Part shown: in pieces, positions 41,455-55,694 of the stretch | Numbering within the stretch: the first letter of the stretch is position 1 | How the letters are laid out: each line of letters opens with the position of its first letter | Assembly (NCBI GenBank): GCA_013398955.1 | Contig: VWPU01012239.1 | Coordinates: 62,001-126,000 of the forward strand | Source of the DNA: Callaeas wilsoni | Lineage: Eukaryota; Chordata; Aves; Passeriformes; Callaeidae | DNA length: 64,000 bases | Reading direction: 5' to 3' | The notes under the pieces: generated by a model | Told to the model about the DNA's origin: nothing | Databases searched by the model: none | What the model saw: only the letters and a program-made list of their open reading frames with translations | Made by a program: the position numbers and the translations under genes

Positions 41455-41560
41455 CCTTTTTTACCAATGAGGGACTAAAACACATGCAGGGCAGAGAACG
41501 TTGCTGAGGTCATGCAGAAAGGACCTGAATTTCTTGGTTATCCTTCCTTTGCTAACCCTC
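41455..41560 (-). repeat. Possible MIR-like SINE remnant, reverse orientation
   Basis: The order accaatgagggactaaaaca, gcagggcagagaa, gctgaggtcatgcag, ggacctgaat follows the reverse MIR pattern (gatgaggaaactgaggc, cagagagg, gcccaaggtcacac, then ggattcgaac). Each block is diverged, so this is tentative. Confidence 0.3.
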
Positions 41561-44500
41561 TATGCTGTTCCTTTACACAATGATCCTGGTGAAACAGGGC
41601 CAAGCAAAAGCAATAGCTGGTGATCCTTTTGGGACCTAGGTGGCTGTGGTCATCACTACTCTTCACCTGCAATCTAATATCTGCCCAAGCCATGAGCACT
41701 CCTCTCAAAGTCAGTCAGCCTGGGCCATCACAAAGGCTTACAGAGGTGGAGTTTAAAAGCCAGGAAGCTGGACCAGGCAGATTGGTAAGGGCTTGTCTGT
41801 TTTCTCACAGTTTCAGGCTTCTTGTATTGTTCATGCTTGGTGCTTACTGTCAGGTTAAGTCTAGCTGGTTAGGATTAATGTGCATTGAAGGTTACACCTC
41901 TGTTTTTACAGACTTGTAACTTTTCAAGGCACCTCTCTGCCACTGAATGTTTCCATGCGTGGTCTACAGCAGGTGTCACTCACTTGTTCATTAGCCCCTT
42001 TGAGTTCTTCATTGACGCCAAGTGATTGAATCTTTCTAACTTACTGGAGCAAGGAGTAGATCTTATTTCCCTTTGTGCCATGACACAGTGTTTGCTTTCA
42101 GTAAATAATAATGGTAACAACTTGATCATTAATGGGCTGTTAGGCGTGCCTTATAAAACCAAAGCTGTACAAATTATGTTTAGTACATATGCTTAATCTT
42201 CCTATGTAGCACTTGGACTTTATTAACCAACCTGTAATCTCTGGTGTTGCAGCACCTGTGAGCAAGACAGTCCCTTGCTGAACATTTTAAACAGTAAGAG
42301 TTCCAGTACCAACAATTCAGGTAAAGCATCCTTTCTGATAGCCTTAAGTATAAAAGATTTTCCTGAAACAGTTGTAACCTGCCTGTTTTGCATGGCTTGG
42401 AGGATTATCAGTCTTTATTTGAATTGATAGTGTTAAAAAAATGTTCCTTGACAAAACAACTGTTACTCATATGATTAAGAAAACCACTAATTGGGGAGTG
42501 GTGAACAGCAGCCAAACAAAAGCTGTTTGACACCAACTCTGCAGTTAGTGCCAAAACATTGACGGACAATATACAACTTTTAGTCACTGCACACAGGACT
42601 GTGGAAGAATGAAGAAAGGCTCTGATCCAGCATTTCCCAGTGCCTTCTTTGAGGCCGCTGCAGTGGTGTGTAGAGAGGGTGGTTTGCTGCTTGGGGTGTC
42701 CTGGGTAGTACAGGGCTTCTTCCTTTCTGGTGGAAGAAAGTGTGCGTGCCTGGAAATGTTTATGATAGTGAGTAAGGACTTGATGTGGGCTTAGTTTTGT
42801 GGTCCGTTTGCTTTAGTGAAACCTGAGGAATTGATCCTAAAAGTGCTAAAGGACAAAGGTAGAATGTTGTGCTAATGATCTTGTAGGATATGGCAGCAGT
42901 GCTCTGCTGTATAATGTTTTTGCTCTTCCTCCATGTACCTCCAAACAGTGCCTGAAATCATTGCCTGTTGTGAATAGTTAATTGTATCATCTATTATTTC
43001 CCAACAACAGTCTCTTGGGCTACAGGGGGCTGTATAGGGTGTTTATAGTAGGGAGTTGGGCTTTTTGTTGCTCTTGTCGTCTATGCTGGGATTTGGTTTT
43101 AATGCTAGAAATACATTTGGCACAGACAGCAGGGCTGTAAGGCACTGTGGCTCTGGGGAGTTCTTTGCTCAGTTTTGTCCTGGATGGTATCCCACAGAGA
43201 TGAGTTTTACTGTTGTAGCAGAAGGAAAGTGTGAACCTGCTTAAGGAACACAGTCGGTGATTGCAGTTCTCGAATTGCAAAGAGGATGTTCTTGAGCAAA
43301 TCTGTTGCTGCGTTGGAGAGCATCAGGAATGGTCAACAAATGGCCTTAACCTATGGTCCCAATGCCTGCTGTAATGTCAGCCTTGAATAATGGTAACTGA
43401 AACTCAAATCACTTGAGTTATAAATTAATTATAAACCATACTACTGAAAGCAGAGTAGGAAACATTTTTCTTTACTTGAAAGGTGAATCAAATGCTGGTT
43501 GGTTGCAGCATAGCAGGAGCCCAGGTGAGTGCCTGAAAGTTCAAAGAAACGATACAGAAGATGGCTGTGTCACTTTGAGTATTGAAGCCCTGCTGAAGAT
43601 TCCTGCAGCTTTTGCCCAGGATTTATGCTCCGATAAGGGATGAAGCTTCAAATGTGCATGTCTGTGCTCTGGCAGTTTCATATGTGGGGTTTGGATCCCC
43701 TTCTGACATGTGCAGCCCTTTTTTGAATTTTGAGCACTGTGGCTAGATGGGCTTCTTGGGATGACACAGCTGCAATTTATGAATAATTAATGGCATTTCA
43801 AGAATTCTGATTGTGCTGTCTGGGGAAATGGACTAACTACAGTTTGCTCCATTTAAAAGCAGAAAGATGTTTTTATGGTAAAACCCCAAACTGTACTTGC
43901 ATATTCCTGTGCTCTGCTATCTCACATCTCTTGCTCCCTGTCAATAAACAAGATCTTTCAGAGGTTTGCTCAGTAAGAAAGTGATTCCATGTTATTTCCT
44001 ACAGAGGTTTCTGTTGAAGTGGGCTGGCTGTAAAGAAGCAGCAACTCCTTTACATTCAGTAACCATACCATTTTCTCTATCAGCATGGAGCATTTGACTC
44101 ATGTGCCCTAGAAAATAACTCCTCACTCCCACTATGTGCTCATATACTGAGCTGAGATCTAAACCTGACCTGCAGTTCTGGGATGCAAACTCATGATCAA
44201 AATCCCTGGATGCGGGAGGTCAGTGTTCCATCATCCTTAGTCTCTGGGGTGAGAGTCCACTATTTAAGGAGTAGTGTTGCGAATTCAAAACAGGTTAACG
44301 CTTTCTAAGGTCTAGTGAAGTTACAAAAACACCTTACAAAAGAGCCTGTCTGCCTTAAATAAAAGCTTATTATAGAGCTCAGTCTTGTTTCTGTTAAAGT
44401 CAATAAGGGGATCACGCTTCTAAATTTCACCCAGTTCAAGTCAGGGGCTTTTATAAGGGGAAAAAAAACTCCATGTGAAAAATTGAGATGCTTGTTTTCC

Positions 44501-47326
44501 AGCAAAAGCTGTAATACCATTCTTGCAGTAATGTGATGCAAGGATGCTCTTCAGGGAGCCTATTTCATAAACAATACAAAAATAGTGGTTCTGTCTACAG
44601 TCCCTTCTCCCACACAGCACCTTGGACTGTACTGGGTGCTGGGCCTTATGAAGCAGAAGGTGAACCTTCCCCAGGACTTTACATTCCCCATGGTTGAGGG
44701 ACTGGGTTTTCATTGCAGTTAACAGCAAAGGGGGTAACTAATAGATTAAGCCAGATCTGGGGCTGTGAATGTGTAGCAGAGCTTTGTGTGGTTTAATTTT
44801 CTTAATTTGATACTCTCAGAACGTGCACAATCCAGAGGTGATCTGGTTGTAAAGCTTGCAGATAGGTTCACCTCCTCATGTAATTACCAGAAAGTCTTCT
44901 GATCTGTCAGCATGCATAAACTGGGTATTTGTATGTACACAGGCATCCACCAAGCATAAACCTTTTGAGAATTTGGGCTCCATTTATTAGTAACTTTTTG
45001 TTTCGTGATCCTTGCTCCGAGTTTCTTGTTTGCTATTCCCTATTTTCCATACTGGAAGCTGTGTTGCTGAACTCACCTAGTAAGGGAGAAGTGTCTCCCT
45101 TACAGTTGCTCTTCAGGGAGAGATTGTGGTGAGGAGGCTGAGATTTCAGATTTCTGCAGAAACCTATCTCTGAAGCCCATTTCTGACGGTGCCTCACTGT
45201 CACGTAGCAGCACCCTTGGCTGCAGTGAACTCCGCTCATCCAGACTGCCCTGCCTTGTGAGTAATTTTCTTGTTCTCCTTAGCTACCTAGGGATTTGCTC
45301 AGTGCTGAGGAGCATATATTGAACATACCATAGAGGGTTGTTAGCCATATGGCTTCTCCACTAATTTTCATGGTGGCCCTCTGTTAGATCTCTGTATGTT
45401 GCTGTGGAAAAACTCAGTGCCCGTCTGAGTTTTAATTCAGGGATCATAAAGACCTAATGTCAGTTTCCATAAAGGAGAGGGCAGCGAATGATTCCTGGCT
45501 GCATTTCACTTTTCTTTTGCAGTGTGTAAAGATGGGGAGGTTTATGAGCTTATTGTTATTTCAAATTACTTGGTTAGTTCTGCATAACATTGTTTATGGG
45601 TATTTCACAATGTTTTTGGACATTCTCAGAGACAGAAATGAATATCAGGGTATGACCAAGTAAAGAAAGTGCTTGTTCCCAAGTTCCTTTCTGTGGAAAT
45701 TGATGAAGTATTTTTTGGGAATGAATTCTGAATATGTTAATTTGCTGATCATCTTCACTAATAACCAGAGATTAACAGAGAAGTGTTAAGTGCAATAATC
45801 CCAAGACAACAAGGAGAGATGGAGAGCTCAGCCAGTGCTGTTTGTCTCGGCTCTGTTCCCCTTGTTGTGAGATGCTCTCTTCAGACTTTACTTGTCTAAT
45901 TAGCAGTCCTGGTAAATCCAGAGGGACTGTGTACTCATGTCCCAAGGTTCCTCTGTGCACACATGCACAGTAATATTCCTGCCCTAGGTGCCTCTTAAAG
46001 CGTTAGGTGTTACCTTCAGAAGATTGTTTCGCTCCCACATAGTCTCAGCTTTTCCAAGGTTGGATCTCCTTCAAAGAGAGCAGCCTTCACAGTCCTAACA
46101 GGCTTTCATCCATATGGCTTCTCGCTTCCCCCCCTCCTTCTGCTCTAGCTGTCTCTTGTTCACCTCTCTGCTCTACAGCTTGCTTGGATGCCTTGCTGCC
46201 TTGGGAACTCAGGACCAAGGATTCTTTCAAGCTTTCTGTCCTAGCATGTCGCTGAGTGCATTCAAAGACTCCCAAATGTGACTGACTGTGAGGGTGTTGC
46301 ATGAGGTGGACTGAGGGCTGTACTTAAGCCACTTTCAACTCTCTCATAATTCTTCCCATCCCTGCTGGCCAAGGAAACCATATATCCTTTTCCTGGTAAG
46401 TAAGCAAACAGCTCAAAGACTTGCCCTGTGGTTTCCTTCCTACCATTAAACAGATCCATCTCTATACATCTAATATAATTTTCTTTCGCAGCTAGTCAAC
46501 TCTCTTGATTGTGCTCTTTGCTGATCTGGTGGTTATTTTTGTTGCCTCTGTGGAGAGCTGCTCTCAGCACACCCAGAGCCAACGCTCCTGACAGGCAGCA
46601 CAATCCTGGAGTGCCTTGGCAGGCTGCCTGCGTCTGTCCTGCAGGCCCTGGGGGGACTCTCACACGTTTTGCCGCTTACTTTCCTCTTTCCTAGAGATCT
46701 AACGCAATTTTGCAAGTAGTCACTTGGAGCCATATTTCCCTTTGCCCTGAAATATTTTTTTATTTATTTTTAGTAAACGTTTGTCAGTATTTCTAACATT
46801 GTGCCTCCAGCAACGTGGCCTGGACTGAAGCCACGCAGCAGTCTGACAACCTGTTAGGCGAGTCTCCTATCAATTAGGCTGCAGCTGTCATTGGATCTAT
46901 TCTCAGCCTCCTTGGTACGTGTTTGCAAATAACAGGGGCTGCTGTTTTGCAGCTCTTGATTTTTTTTTTCTCCACAGCCAGTCAAGAACATTTTGTCCCT
47001 AGAATTCCTCCTGTCTCCTTTGTTTTTGCTTTCTAATCATCCTCGCTTTATTCTCCTAAGAATATATGCTTATCGAGGATATTATTATAAGTGAAGTGTC
47101 TTTACTCTCTTTTATATAATGCACAAAACAAGGAAAACGTCCCCCAAAGATACAAAAAAGGAATATCTTACTCAAGGCTATACCTTGATCCTATAAATGT
47201 TGTCAGACTTTCTCCAAAGCATCCAGACTGCTTCTTACCTGTGGGGAGCTGCCATTTTGAAAGCCCATATTGCATGGAAGCTCTCCATGGGGGCTGCCTT
47301 GTTTCTGCTGATGTCTGAACTTTGAG

Positions 47327-50300
47327 GTGATAGTGTGCTTTATTATCAGGTTTGCCACAGCTGGAAATAGAGTGCCCAACAATGTACAATCTGTTAGAAT
47401 TTCTTCCTATACCTTCTATAATTTACAGTTTTCTCCTCTAAAAAATAATGAAGATGGCTCTATAATTTTTTTTCCAGATGTTACACACTGCATGCTGGTA
47501 CTTGATGCCAATTTTTCATCCAGCAATCTATGGAGTACAGCCCAGTTTGTATTAGATAGAGCAGCCATGCTTAGGCATATCATTTCTTTTGTTTTGATGG
47601 GAAATGGGAAATCAGAACTGGGTTGTTCAAGCAAGGCAAACACGCTCGGGCATTTCATCCTTGGGTTGATTGAAAGACACATTTTGATATAATTTCTTTC
47701 ATAAGCCCAGCTCCATCTTTGCACAAACCCAGTGGAAACTGTTCCTCCTTCCTCTCGATCCATAGGTCCTGACAACAGGTCTCCAGCCAGCTTACAACTC
47801 TGGAGGCAGAACCAGCCCATCACAGACAGATTGAAACAGTTGAGTTTAGATCAGCTTATGCTGAATTGGCCAAAGCCCCTATGATGCCTGGTGGGAAGCC
47901 AAGGGCAGGGCTTTTTTTCCATCCCCACAAAATAGCTCACAACCCTGCAAGAACCTTCCCCTGACGTCACTCAACGTTTGCTCTGCAAGAATATCCACGA
48001 GGAGCCCACTTAGTGCTGTGGCTGAGCTGGCGTTCAGAGCCATCTTGAAGCTCTTGTGGATACAATTATTCCAAAGTAGCTGGGTGGCCCTGTGAAGCTC
48101 GTAGGCGCTGTAAGTGTTTATACAGCCCTGCCTGGCAGTGCTGTGCCCAGGAAGGCTCCACCAGGAGCCCCAGCAGCTTTGGTGTTAGTGCATCAAGGCA
48201 TGGGCAGCTGGCTCCTTGAAGGGAGCCTGCAGAGCTCTGGGCAGCCGCTCAGAACACAAGGAAGAGAGGCTTCTCTGGGAAAATTAGGGAAGCTAGAATA
48301 CATGGAAGGCCTAGGCAGAGCACTGCTGGTTTGTCTAGTAGTGCATTGGCACCTCAGAAAGACCTGAGTGCTTTTGTATCCGCTTCCTAGGAAAGGTGGC
48401 TCTAAATCTATTTAGGCTAGGATTGAGGCTCCCAATTCAGGTGTTTCATGAAATACTTGTTGGAGATAGATCCTGATGAGCAGTGCAGACCTCTGGGCAA
48501 TCTCCAGCTGAGACATTTAAGGTTTCTCAAGTACTTGTTTAATGAAGAATGCATTTCACATGTATATAGAATTCCGTGTTGTTCCTGCTCAGCCACTAAG
48601 CTTTCAACTCTTTGAAAGTGTAAGCATAGTTAGAACAAGCTGCCATCCTGCAGACAAAGCTTAGTTGGCAAGAAGATGTAGTTTATGCAGTATTTATGTT
48701 CTCCTGGTAAACAAAGACAAGTAAAATGCTTTACTTGTTAACATCAATTCAAAGGGAAAGAAGATGATGGCACTTGCTGTGATCATGTCCAATGTTCTGA
48801 AGGTGCCTGTGTTTTTTCACCTTTATTCTAAGCTCTTGCTTATAATTTGCTTCTTCTGTTTTAATAGTGTGTTTCTGTTTCTGAGAATGCAGCGTACGAC
48901 TTTGTTTCCAGACTGTATTCAAGGAGAAGGGTTCTCTCTGGATTTTAGAGTGATAATATTAAGTGCAGCAGAAACATTGGTTAAATAAGCAGAAGAGGCC
49001 AGAGCTGACTAGTCTGGTGTTCATTTCATTGTCAGCTGCCATTGGAATAGTGTTCAGATTAATGTGATTACTCTTTGCAGTGGCTGCAAGTTCATAGACC
49101 AACTGTGCACTTGTATCAAAGTCATTAGAATGATTTTAGTCCAGGTTTCCCACTGGAATTATTTATATAAAATGCAGTTGTAATTCTATACTGGCCATTT
49201 ACACGTGAGGATTTCTATTTCAGGAAGCTTTGGAAATAGCCAGGATCTTCAACTGCACCCTTTCCAAAAGATACAAGATCCTTTTAACATTTAATGATGA
49301 CTGAGAAGGTGCTTAAAAATAACTTAGAAGCACAAAGCACATTAGTGTGGTCCCCACCAGTTACAGGACTGGACTAATAGTTAAATTTTGGATTCTGTTT
49401 GCTTTTCTTGTCCTTTCTTGCTTCATGACCTGAGGTGAATTGCCTAGTTTCCCTTGACAAATGAGCTTAATACTTATCTATTGTCTATATTTACGTTATT
49501 ACATTTAGGAGGTGATAGGATCTGAATTCATCTTCTCTGAGGAAAGAACTGCAAAGCTCTGTGGTTGTCAGGTAGTATAAAATATATCCTTCTACTTGAC
49601 TGCACATGGTATTATCTGCTGTATAATTTGCTAGGTACCAAGTCCATTTCACATGCACAAGGTCCCTGGTTAATGATGGTATAAGTTCTTTTGGGAGGGA
49701 TTATGCTTACATATAGATTTGTAAAACAGTCAACGTAATAGCAAGCTCATCTTGACTGTATCATTTATGCTTTGCCAAAATTTATACAATATAGGTAATC
49801 AATTAGTCTGATTCTCTGGCATGCTGCTGCATGGAACATGAACAGCTCATAATGGGCAGCAGTAAATAGACATTTGTATGTACACAGGTACCCTGTGCAG
49901 TGAAAGGGGCATGCAGGAGACAAGGCACTGAACAAAACAGCCCTGCATAAAACCAGGCTTTCATTTAAAGGAAGAAAAATGTTGCTGAAAGCTGCAAGAT
50001 TATTAGCATTACTATGCATGAGCAGTAGTCAAAAAAGGTGTTACAAGAGGAAGAGAGACATTATTCAACTGTCTAAGAAGATGGACCATCATCAGCAGTG
50101 GAGAGAGAAAAGGCTTCCAAAGGAATAGGGTAGCATTTCAAACATTAAATTATAAGGGGACCGAGGCTTTAAAGGGTATGTTGGAGTTTCTGCATTATTT
50201 ATAATTTGAGATTGCCTTTCCCCCTAGATGCTTAAGTTTTGTTCCATTCACACAGAACAGAAAAGTCCTTCTCATACTTCTCAGCTTGTGGACACTGAAC

Positions 50301-53300
50301 CAGCTCTAAGTTTTGGCATACAATTTACTCTAAGAAGACAGTGATTATCTGCAGTGCTGCACTGGGTTGTAGCTGCTTCTTAGAAAGGTTGGGAAGTGAG
50401 GAAAATTTGCCTACCATTACTCTGGAGCTTGGAAATGGTGGACTTGCAATTCTGTATTATTTTGTATTTTTATTGCATCCATACCTATGAGCTCCAGGCA
50501 CTGACAGGATTTCACAGTGCTGGGTGCTGTCCTTTCCCCAGCACAGTTTAAGGTCTTGTGGACGCTTTTTTTGAACCTAGTGCACAGCTGCACTGGCAGT
50601 ACAATCACTCCGAGTGCAGAAGCTTAGACTAGGAAAAAAACCTCCAAAAATGTACCTTGCATCAGTTGCCTGTGCAAAAGAAGCTGTATTGGCAAAAAGA
50701 AAGTTGTTTTTTTTTTTTCTCTTTTGCTCATATTATATCTGTGTCTACATTAGGGCTTTTGCTGGCATAGCTGAAAAAAAAAATCACACTGCTAGCTGAC
50801 AGGGATATGCTGACAATTTTTTAAGATAGATGATAGATCAGTGTGTGTTTCTGTATGTTGGGAAGGGGGAGGGGTGAACCCGATTTAAAATACAAGTTTC
50901 TAAAATTGGTTTGCACAGATCCCCTTTAAACGGCAAGTACTCCTCCCCTTTCCCGGCCCTCCTGTCCTCCTCACCCAGGCTCAGACTCCAACCCTGTATT
51001 CCCCTTCCCTTGCACCTCGTCTGCTCCACAGCCCGGTGTGCCCAGCTGGGGCTCTGGCCTGCTGTCCTCAGTTCTCCTGCCTGGTGGCTGCCCTGGCATC
51101 CTCCCACCTCCGTGCCTCTGCCTCCACCTTCCCAGCAGGCAAACACCTGCAGCGAGGCTCCAGCCCAGCACCTCTGCCACCAAGAGCTGCCCTGGCTCCC
51201 TGAAGTGGGAGTTTCTTGCCTTCCTCCCCATGGCCTCTGTTGGGTTTGAGGAGCCAGGCTTTGCATATGAACAGAAGTGCTCCATACATGCTGTGCCACT
51301 GCAAAATGCCTAATTTCCTTCAGCCAAACTGCATATTAAGTCAGAGAGCAGAGGGATTTCCATTTCTAACATGAAGGCAAAGAATTTCCAGAACATCTAG
51401 AGAATATTTGGAGGAAGAGATGGAGCTGTGATAAGATCCCAGGACTAGAGGCATGAATGTTGGTTCTGCTGCTGCTTCTCCCGACCAGACAATTATTACA
51501 TTTACCTTGTTTCATCACTCAGGTTGGTTGGTCCAAATAACACAGAAAGGTATTTTATGTACTAGCTCCTGGGGAAGGAATTGATCTCAGAACTACTGAG
51601 GTCTTTCCATGTCATCTTTGGACAAAAGCTACTGCTGTGGTGCCTCAGATTCCCCATGTAATAAAATGAGACTTCACAGTCACAGGGTATGAACCGTAAT
51701 TTGATCAAACTAGGGTAAGGTCCTGTGGTGGTTGAGTCTGCAAATGCAAGGAGCAGGGATTAGCTGTTTCTTAGATCATTAACACTCCTTTGGAAGCACA
51801 ATTTTGTGAAAATAAGTTGCTAAATAACCTTTAGATGGTGTGAGAGAGTGAGAGGTCAGAGGCAAGAAGAAAGCAGCCTGGGCAAACAGGTCCTTGAACC
51901 ACTCAAGTCAGCGTTTATAGCCAGCACCCCAGAATCTTTACTGATGGTTATTGCAGGTAATTCATAGGTTATGCACCTGGAAATGAGGCACATGTAATAA
52001 TTTTTTAAAAAGATCAGTGAGAGAATTTGTTTTAATTTTTTTTCTGAATATGAAAATTTAAGCATTTAAATAGCTTTTAACTAAGTAACCCAAGCCCATT
52101 GGTATCAATTATTTGTTCAGAGTTTAAACTGACATTTCATAAGTATGTTAATTGGTACTGCACTAACTTGCTATAGGTATCTTCCTAAGTGCCAATTATC
52201 TGCCTCAACATTCCCCACAATTTAAGTTTGTTAGTAAGGAGCTAATTATACTAGTTTATTGCTGATGGAATTACATGAAGAGTAGATTTCACTCTTACAT
52301 ACTTATTAGACCTCAGTAAGTGATCCTTAGCAGTCTGTTGCTATTCAATTAACAAGTAATAACTTACTTAATGAATCTAATTGAAATGCTTATTTCAGTC
52401 AGGCACCTCATATAAAGCGCTTTACTTTGAGCACTTTCCTGAGTGCTAGTTGTGTTTACTTAACAAGAACTAAATGGGGCCACTGAGGAGGACTCAGACT
52501 GTGATGAGAACTGAGCCAGTGTTAGTAAATTTCTGCCAAACATGACCAGAAATATCTGCCAGGTGATTTCTGTTTTACTGAAATATCACACGAATAAACC
52601 AAGGCTTCTGTGTCTCTGAGGATTTAAATCCACGGAGAGGATTCTGCGGCATGAAATTCTCTGAACGCATCCTCCTGCAGTGGATGTAAACATGCTGGCT
52701 GCCCTTCTGGGAGCTGCATGGCTCAGCTCTGCTGCTCTGCATGGATGCTGTCATCGAGTTCTTGTTGCAGTTCAACTCTCTTAAAAACATACTTCTTTTC
52801 CCTGTGGGAGCCTGCATGTTTGGCTCGAGATCGATAGAAGTATGATGATGGCTATGTTTAATGATCTAAAGCTATTAGTATAATTACAGCCTAAAAGAGG
52901 ATACAGCCGAAGGGTTTTATGCTGTTCCATGTCCTTCAGTGACACTGACACTACATCTCGGTGAATTTAACCCTTGCTCACAAGCATGACCTGCACTGAA
53001 CTGCCTTGAGCGACCACTCCTGGGGCGAGCAAAACCCAGTTCCTGTGCACAGACAGGTTCCTGAGCAGAAGCGTCGAGGGGGTGTGTGCAGGGCATTGGG
53101 ATTCACCCATCCTACCTGGTGAGCTGTTAGCTGGGAGTCTCCTTCATGGGAAAGGCAGAATTCTTAACTGGGATTTTACAGTCTAGGAAAGAATAACCTG
53201 CTGTGCTCTTTTATGGGATGGGAAGAGCCAACAACGGTTGGCTTCTGAAGCTATTTTTTGCTTTAGGATTAAAAGTGTGCCTTCTTCTGTAATGAGGATT

Positions 53301-55595
53301 TAACAGACAAGACTTGTGTTTGCAGATAAATGCCAGGAAATCTTCCCAAGCAGTGCTAACAAATTATGCCATTTGGCAATATTAGTGTATGGGCAGTAAC
53401 CTTTTCTCAAGAATTTTTAGCAGATAGATTTAGTGTCAAAAAAACCCATAAAAGCTGAAATATCTTCTCCAGTGTACCAGGTTTGTTACCAACCTTTTAA
53501 TGTATGCCTTCTACTCATTGAATTGAAAGACCTTATTGATCTCTTTGCAGCTGAACTGATTATTGGGGTAAGAGAGAGACTTCCTGAAAGAAGCCAAGAG
53601 AAATTATTCATTTAACATATTCTCATTTTAGTAAACTTCCATTTAACCTCCAGGGTTAATTAAAAAAAAAAAATTGCTGGTTGGCTGGCATAAATTTATT
53701 AAATCAGACAGAAACTGAGTTCAGGCTAGTACATTTAATGTCAACGTTTGTAATAATCTTAGGGGAAAAGGAATTCACATAGACTTATTAGTATTCCAGG
53801 ATTGCTTTATTTTAAAACAACAACTATAACAGCAGAACAACCCAGAGAGGAAAATAGCCCCAGATCTGTTCCCCAAAAATGGGAACAGATTCTGTAACGT
53901 TGGACAGTTCAGAAATTCTTAAAAAAGGTATTAGGGACTTTGTAGGTCTGTGGTTATTGGTTGAAATTCTGTTGTCATCAAGAGGCATTAGCTAGTTGGT
54001 GACTGTAGGGCTGGGGTTAGGGGATTTGGTGTGTTGTCCAGTGATGCCATGGTTCTTCCCCATGTCTGCAGCGTGAATGTTATACATCAGAGCTGGCGTC
54101 TTTGTTAATGTCTGAACTGAGAGCAAGGATTAAACAGGCCTGACAGCTGAGGGGATTTTCAAAGGCACGAGTGGCATTTAGACATGTATCCTCTGCTGGT
54201 TTCTGTTGGTTTTCCAGACTTGCTTTCAGACCCCTGCTTTGGTTTGGGTCTGTCACCCCACTGCTCTCCCGGACCCTGTTATGGACAAGCTACTTACGGG
54301 TGTTTGATGGAGATTTGGGGAAATTTTCAGAGATACAAATGTCAATACCTGAGTTACACTGATGAGATGGAGGAGCCTGTGCTTGATAGGAAGGAGTTAC
54401 TCGGGAACCACCCTGGAGAAGGTTCTGCCTTGTCGTTCATGCTGTGACAAGCTTGGAGGTGAGACTGGGTGGCATAACAAAGGTGCAATCTGCCATTTTG
54501 AAGTTGGGCTCCTCTGATCCTGACTTCACTTTGCATCTGGAGCAGAGAGGAGTGGGGCTGGAGTATCCGATGAAGCAGCAGCTCAGGAGAGGAGCCTTCA
54601 TTGGAAGGACTTCAGGAAAAAACAAATGACTACTAAAATACTAAAGTGCAGCTTCATGACAGGTTAGTTATCGTTCTGTGCAGAACAAGTTAAACTACGT
54701 TTCAGAGAACACAAGGAGGAGTGTAGAATGTCCAGTACTGGATTTAGATAGAAACGGGTGACATTGTTAGCTGGGTGGCATTTGTGCAAGATTTTATTAG
54801 AAGCCAACATCATAAACCTGTCCATTCTGTCAACCAGTTTCAGGGCAAACATTTTCTCCTCCCTCCTGCCATCAAATTGAGATGACAGGTTTCTAAACGG
54901 TTTTCATCTGAAATGTGACAAAAAGTATATTTTTGGCAACTGATCTCGCTTTGTGTCCTATGTGATATTTTGTCCCTCCTGGTCTAGAATACCTTTTGTA
55001 GTTAGAGCCTTTTGAGGTGTATCCCCTCCCTCAGAGTATGGGGAGCAATTCTACCTGAAGTTTTGTTCTTGTGGAAGAGCAAATCCAGTCTTTTACCAAG
55101 TACTGCAGTTTAACTGAAGCAGCAGGAACTAGTAAGGCATGCTTGTAATATGGAACATATCATGTATAGTAAAATGTCATTTTCAAGTACTTTCTGAACT
55201 CTCGTCCCAGTAATGAAGCAGCTCTGAAATATCACATGACTTTCTCAGTGTGTTGCACTCTGTATAACCTTGCCTTTGATCGTGATGTCATTTCAGATGA
55301 AAGACTCGCACGGAGAACGGTACGCTGTGCATTAGGATCGGCAGATATCCTCTGGGATCTGAACAGAGAAGGACTATTTGAGATGTGCACTCTATGCTTG
55401 TCAAAGAGAAGTAAGTGCTGCAATAAAAAGAGTAGTTGGATGTCTAAACTCCCCTCAGTCTGGATAGAAGGAAGACTTCACCTGTCTGCAAGAAGACCCG
55501 CCTAATCTGAAAGTTCTTCTAGAAAGGGTTTTAAGGATGAATAATAATTTTTCCTGCCCTTTAGTCCAGGGTCCTAGCTTAGGTCAGTGATTTCC
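47327..55595. other. Intergenic DNA, no gene recognised
   Basis: Overlapping sense and antisense ORFs of 121 and 135 codons at 47,327-47,823 show no known domain. A pyrimidine- and GC-rich patch at about 50,920-51,250 gives stop-poor frames on both strands (up to 153 codons on the minus strand). The block at 52,090-52,520 is AT-rich with many TAAT/ATTA cores. A possible MIR remnant lies at 51,595. Confidence 0.75.
51595..51690 (+). repeat. Possible MIR-like SINE remnant
   Basis: The text gtgcctcagattccccatg followed by aataaaatgaga resembles the 3' part of MIR-type SINEs (gtgcctcagtttcc, then a run ending in aaaatg). The preceding tcatctttggacaa segment resembles the conserved gaccttgggcaa motif. 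Ancient MIR copies are known in birds but are strongly diverged. Confidence 0.45.
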
Positions 55596-55694
55596 TGAAT
55601 GTTTGAGTAGCTCCAGGTGGCCCCGCTTAAACAGGAGGCTTGAAACAGAGGATCTCCAGAGGTCCCATCCAACCTCAATCATTCTGTGATTCTG
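55596..55694 (+). mobile_element. CR1 LINE fragment, 3' end
   Basis: The stretch ends with the hallmark avian CR1 3' terminus: a gatctccagaggtccc motif, then ccaacct, then the short tail attctgtgattctga. The upstream limit is unclear because the sequence decays before about 55,640. Only the 3' UTR-like end is present with no reverse-transcriptase coding, as expected for a 5'-truncated, dead copy. Confidence 0.85.

Larger units (their letters stand above)
37358..47326. other. Intergenic DNA, no gene recognised
   Basis: Unique sequence apart from the possible MIR remnant at 41,455. A GC-richer patch at about 39,955-40,420 contains two opposed TCF/LEF-type sites. The stretch 44,150-44,250 faintly resembles the reverse complement of a tRNA-derived SINE head but is too diverged to call. 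All ORFs are at most 117 codons and unrecognised. Confidence 0.75.

Noticed and set aside
43545..43565. Short resemblance to U6 snRNA (acgatacagaagat)
   Set aside because: The match is limited to a few bases. The rest of U6, including its start and the T-rich end, is missing.
44150..44250. Resemblance to the reverse complement of a tRNA or tRNA-derived SINE head
   Set aside because: Only scattered A- and B-box-like words match, and no cloverleaf could be formed by eye.
47327..47823. Sense and antisense ORFs of 121 and 135 codons suggesting an overlapping gene pair
   Set aside because: Neither product resembles a known protein or has coding-like features. Overlapping open frames on opposite strands occur by chance.
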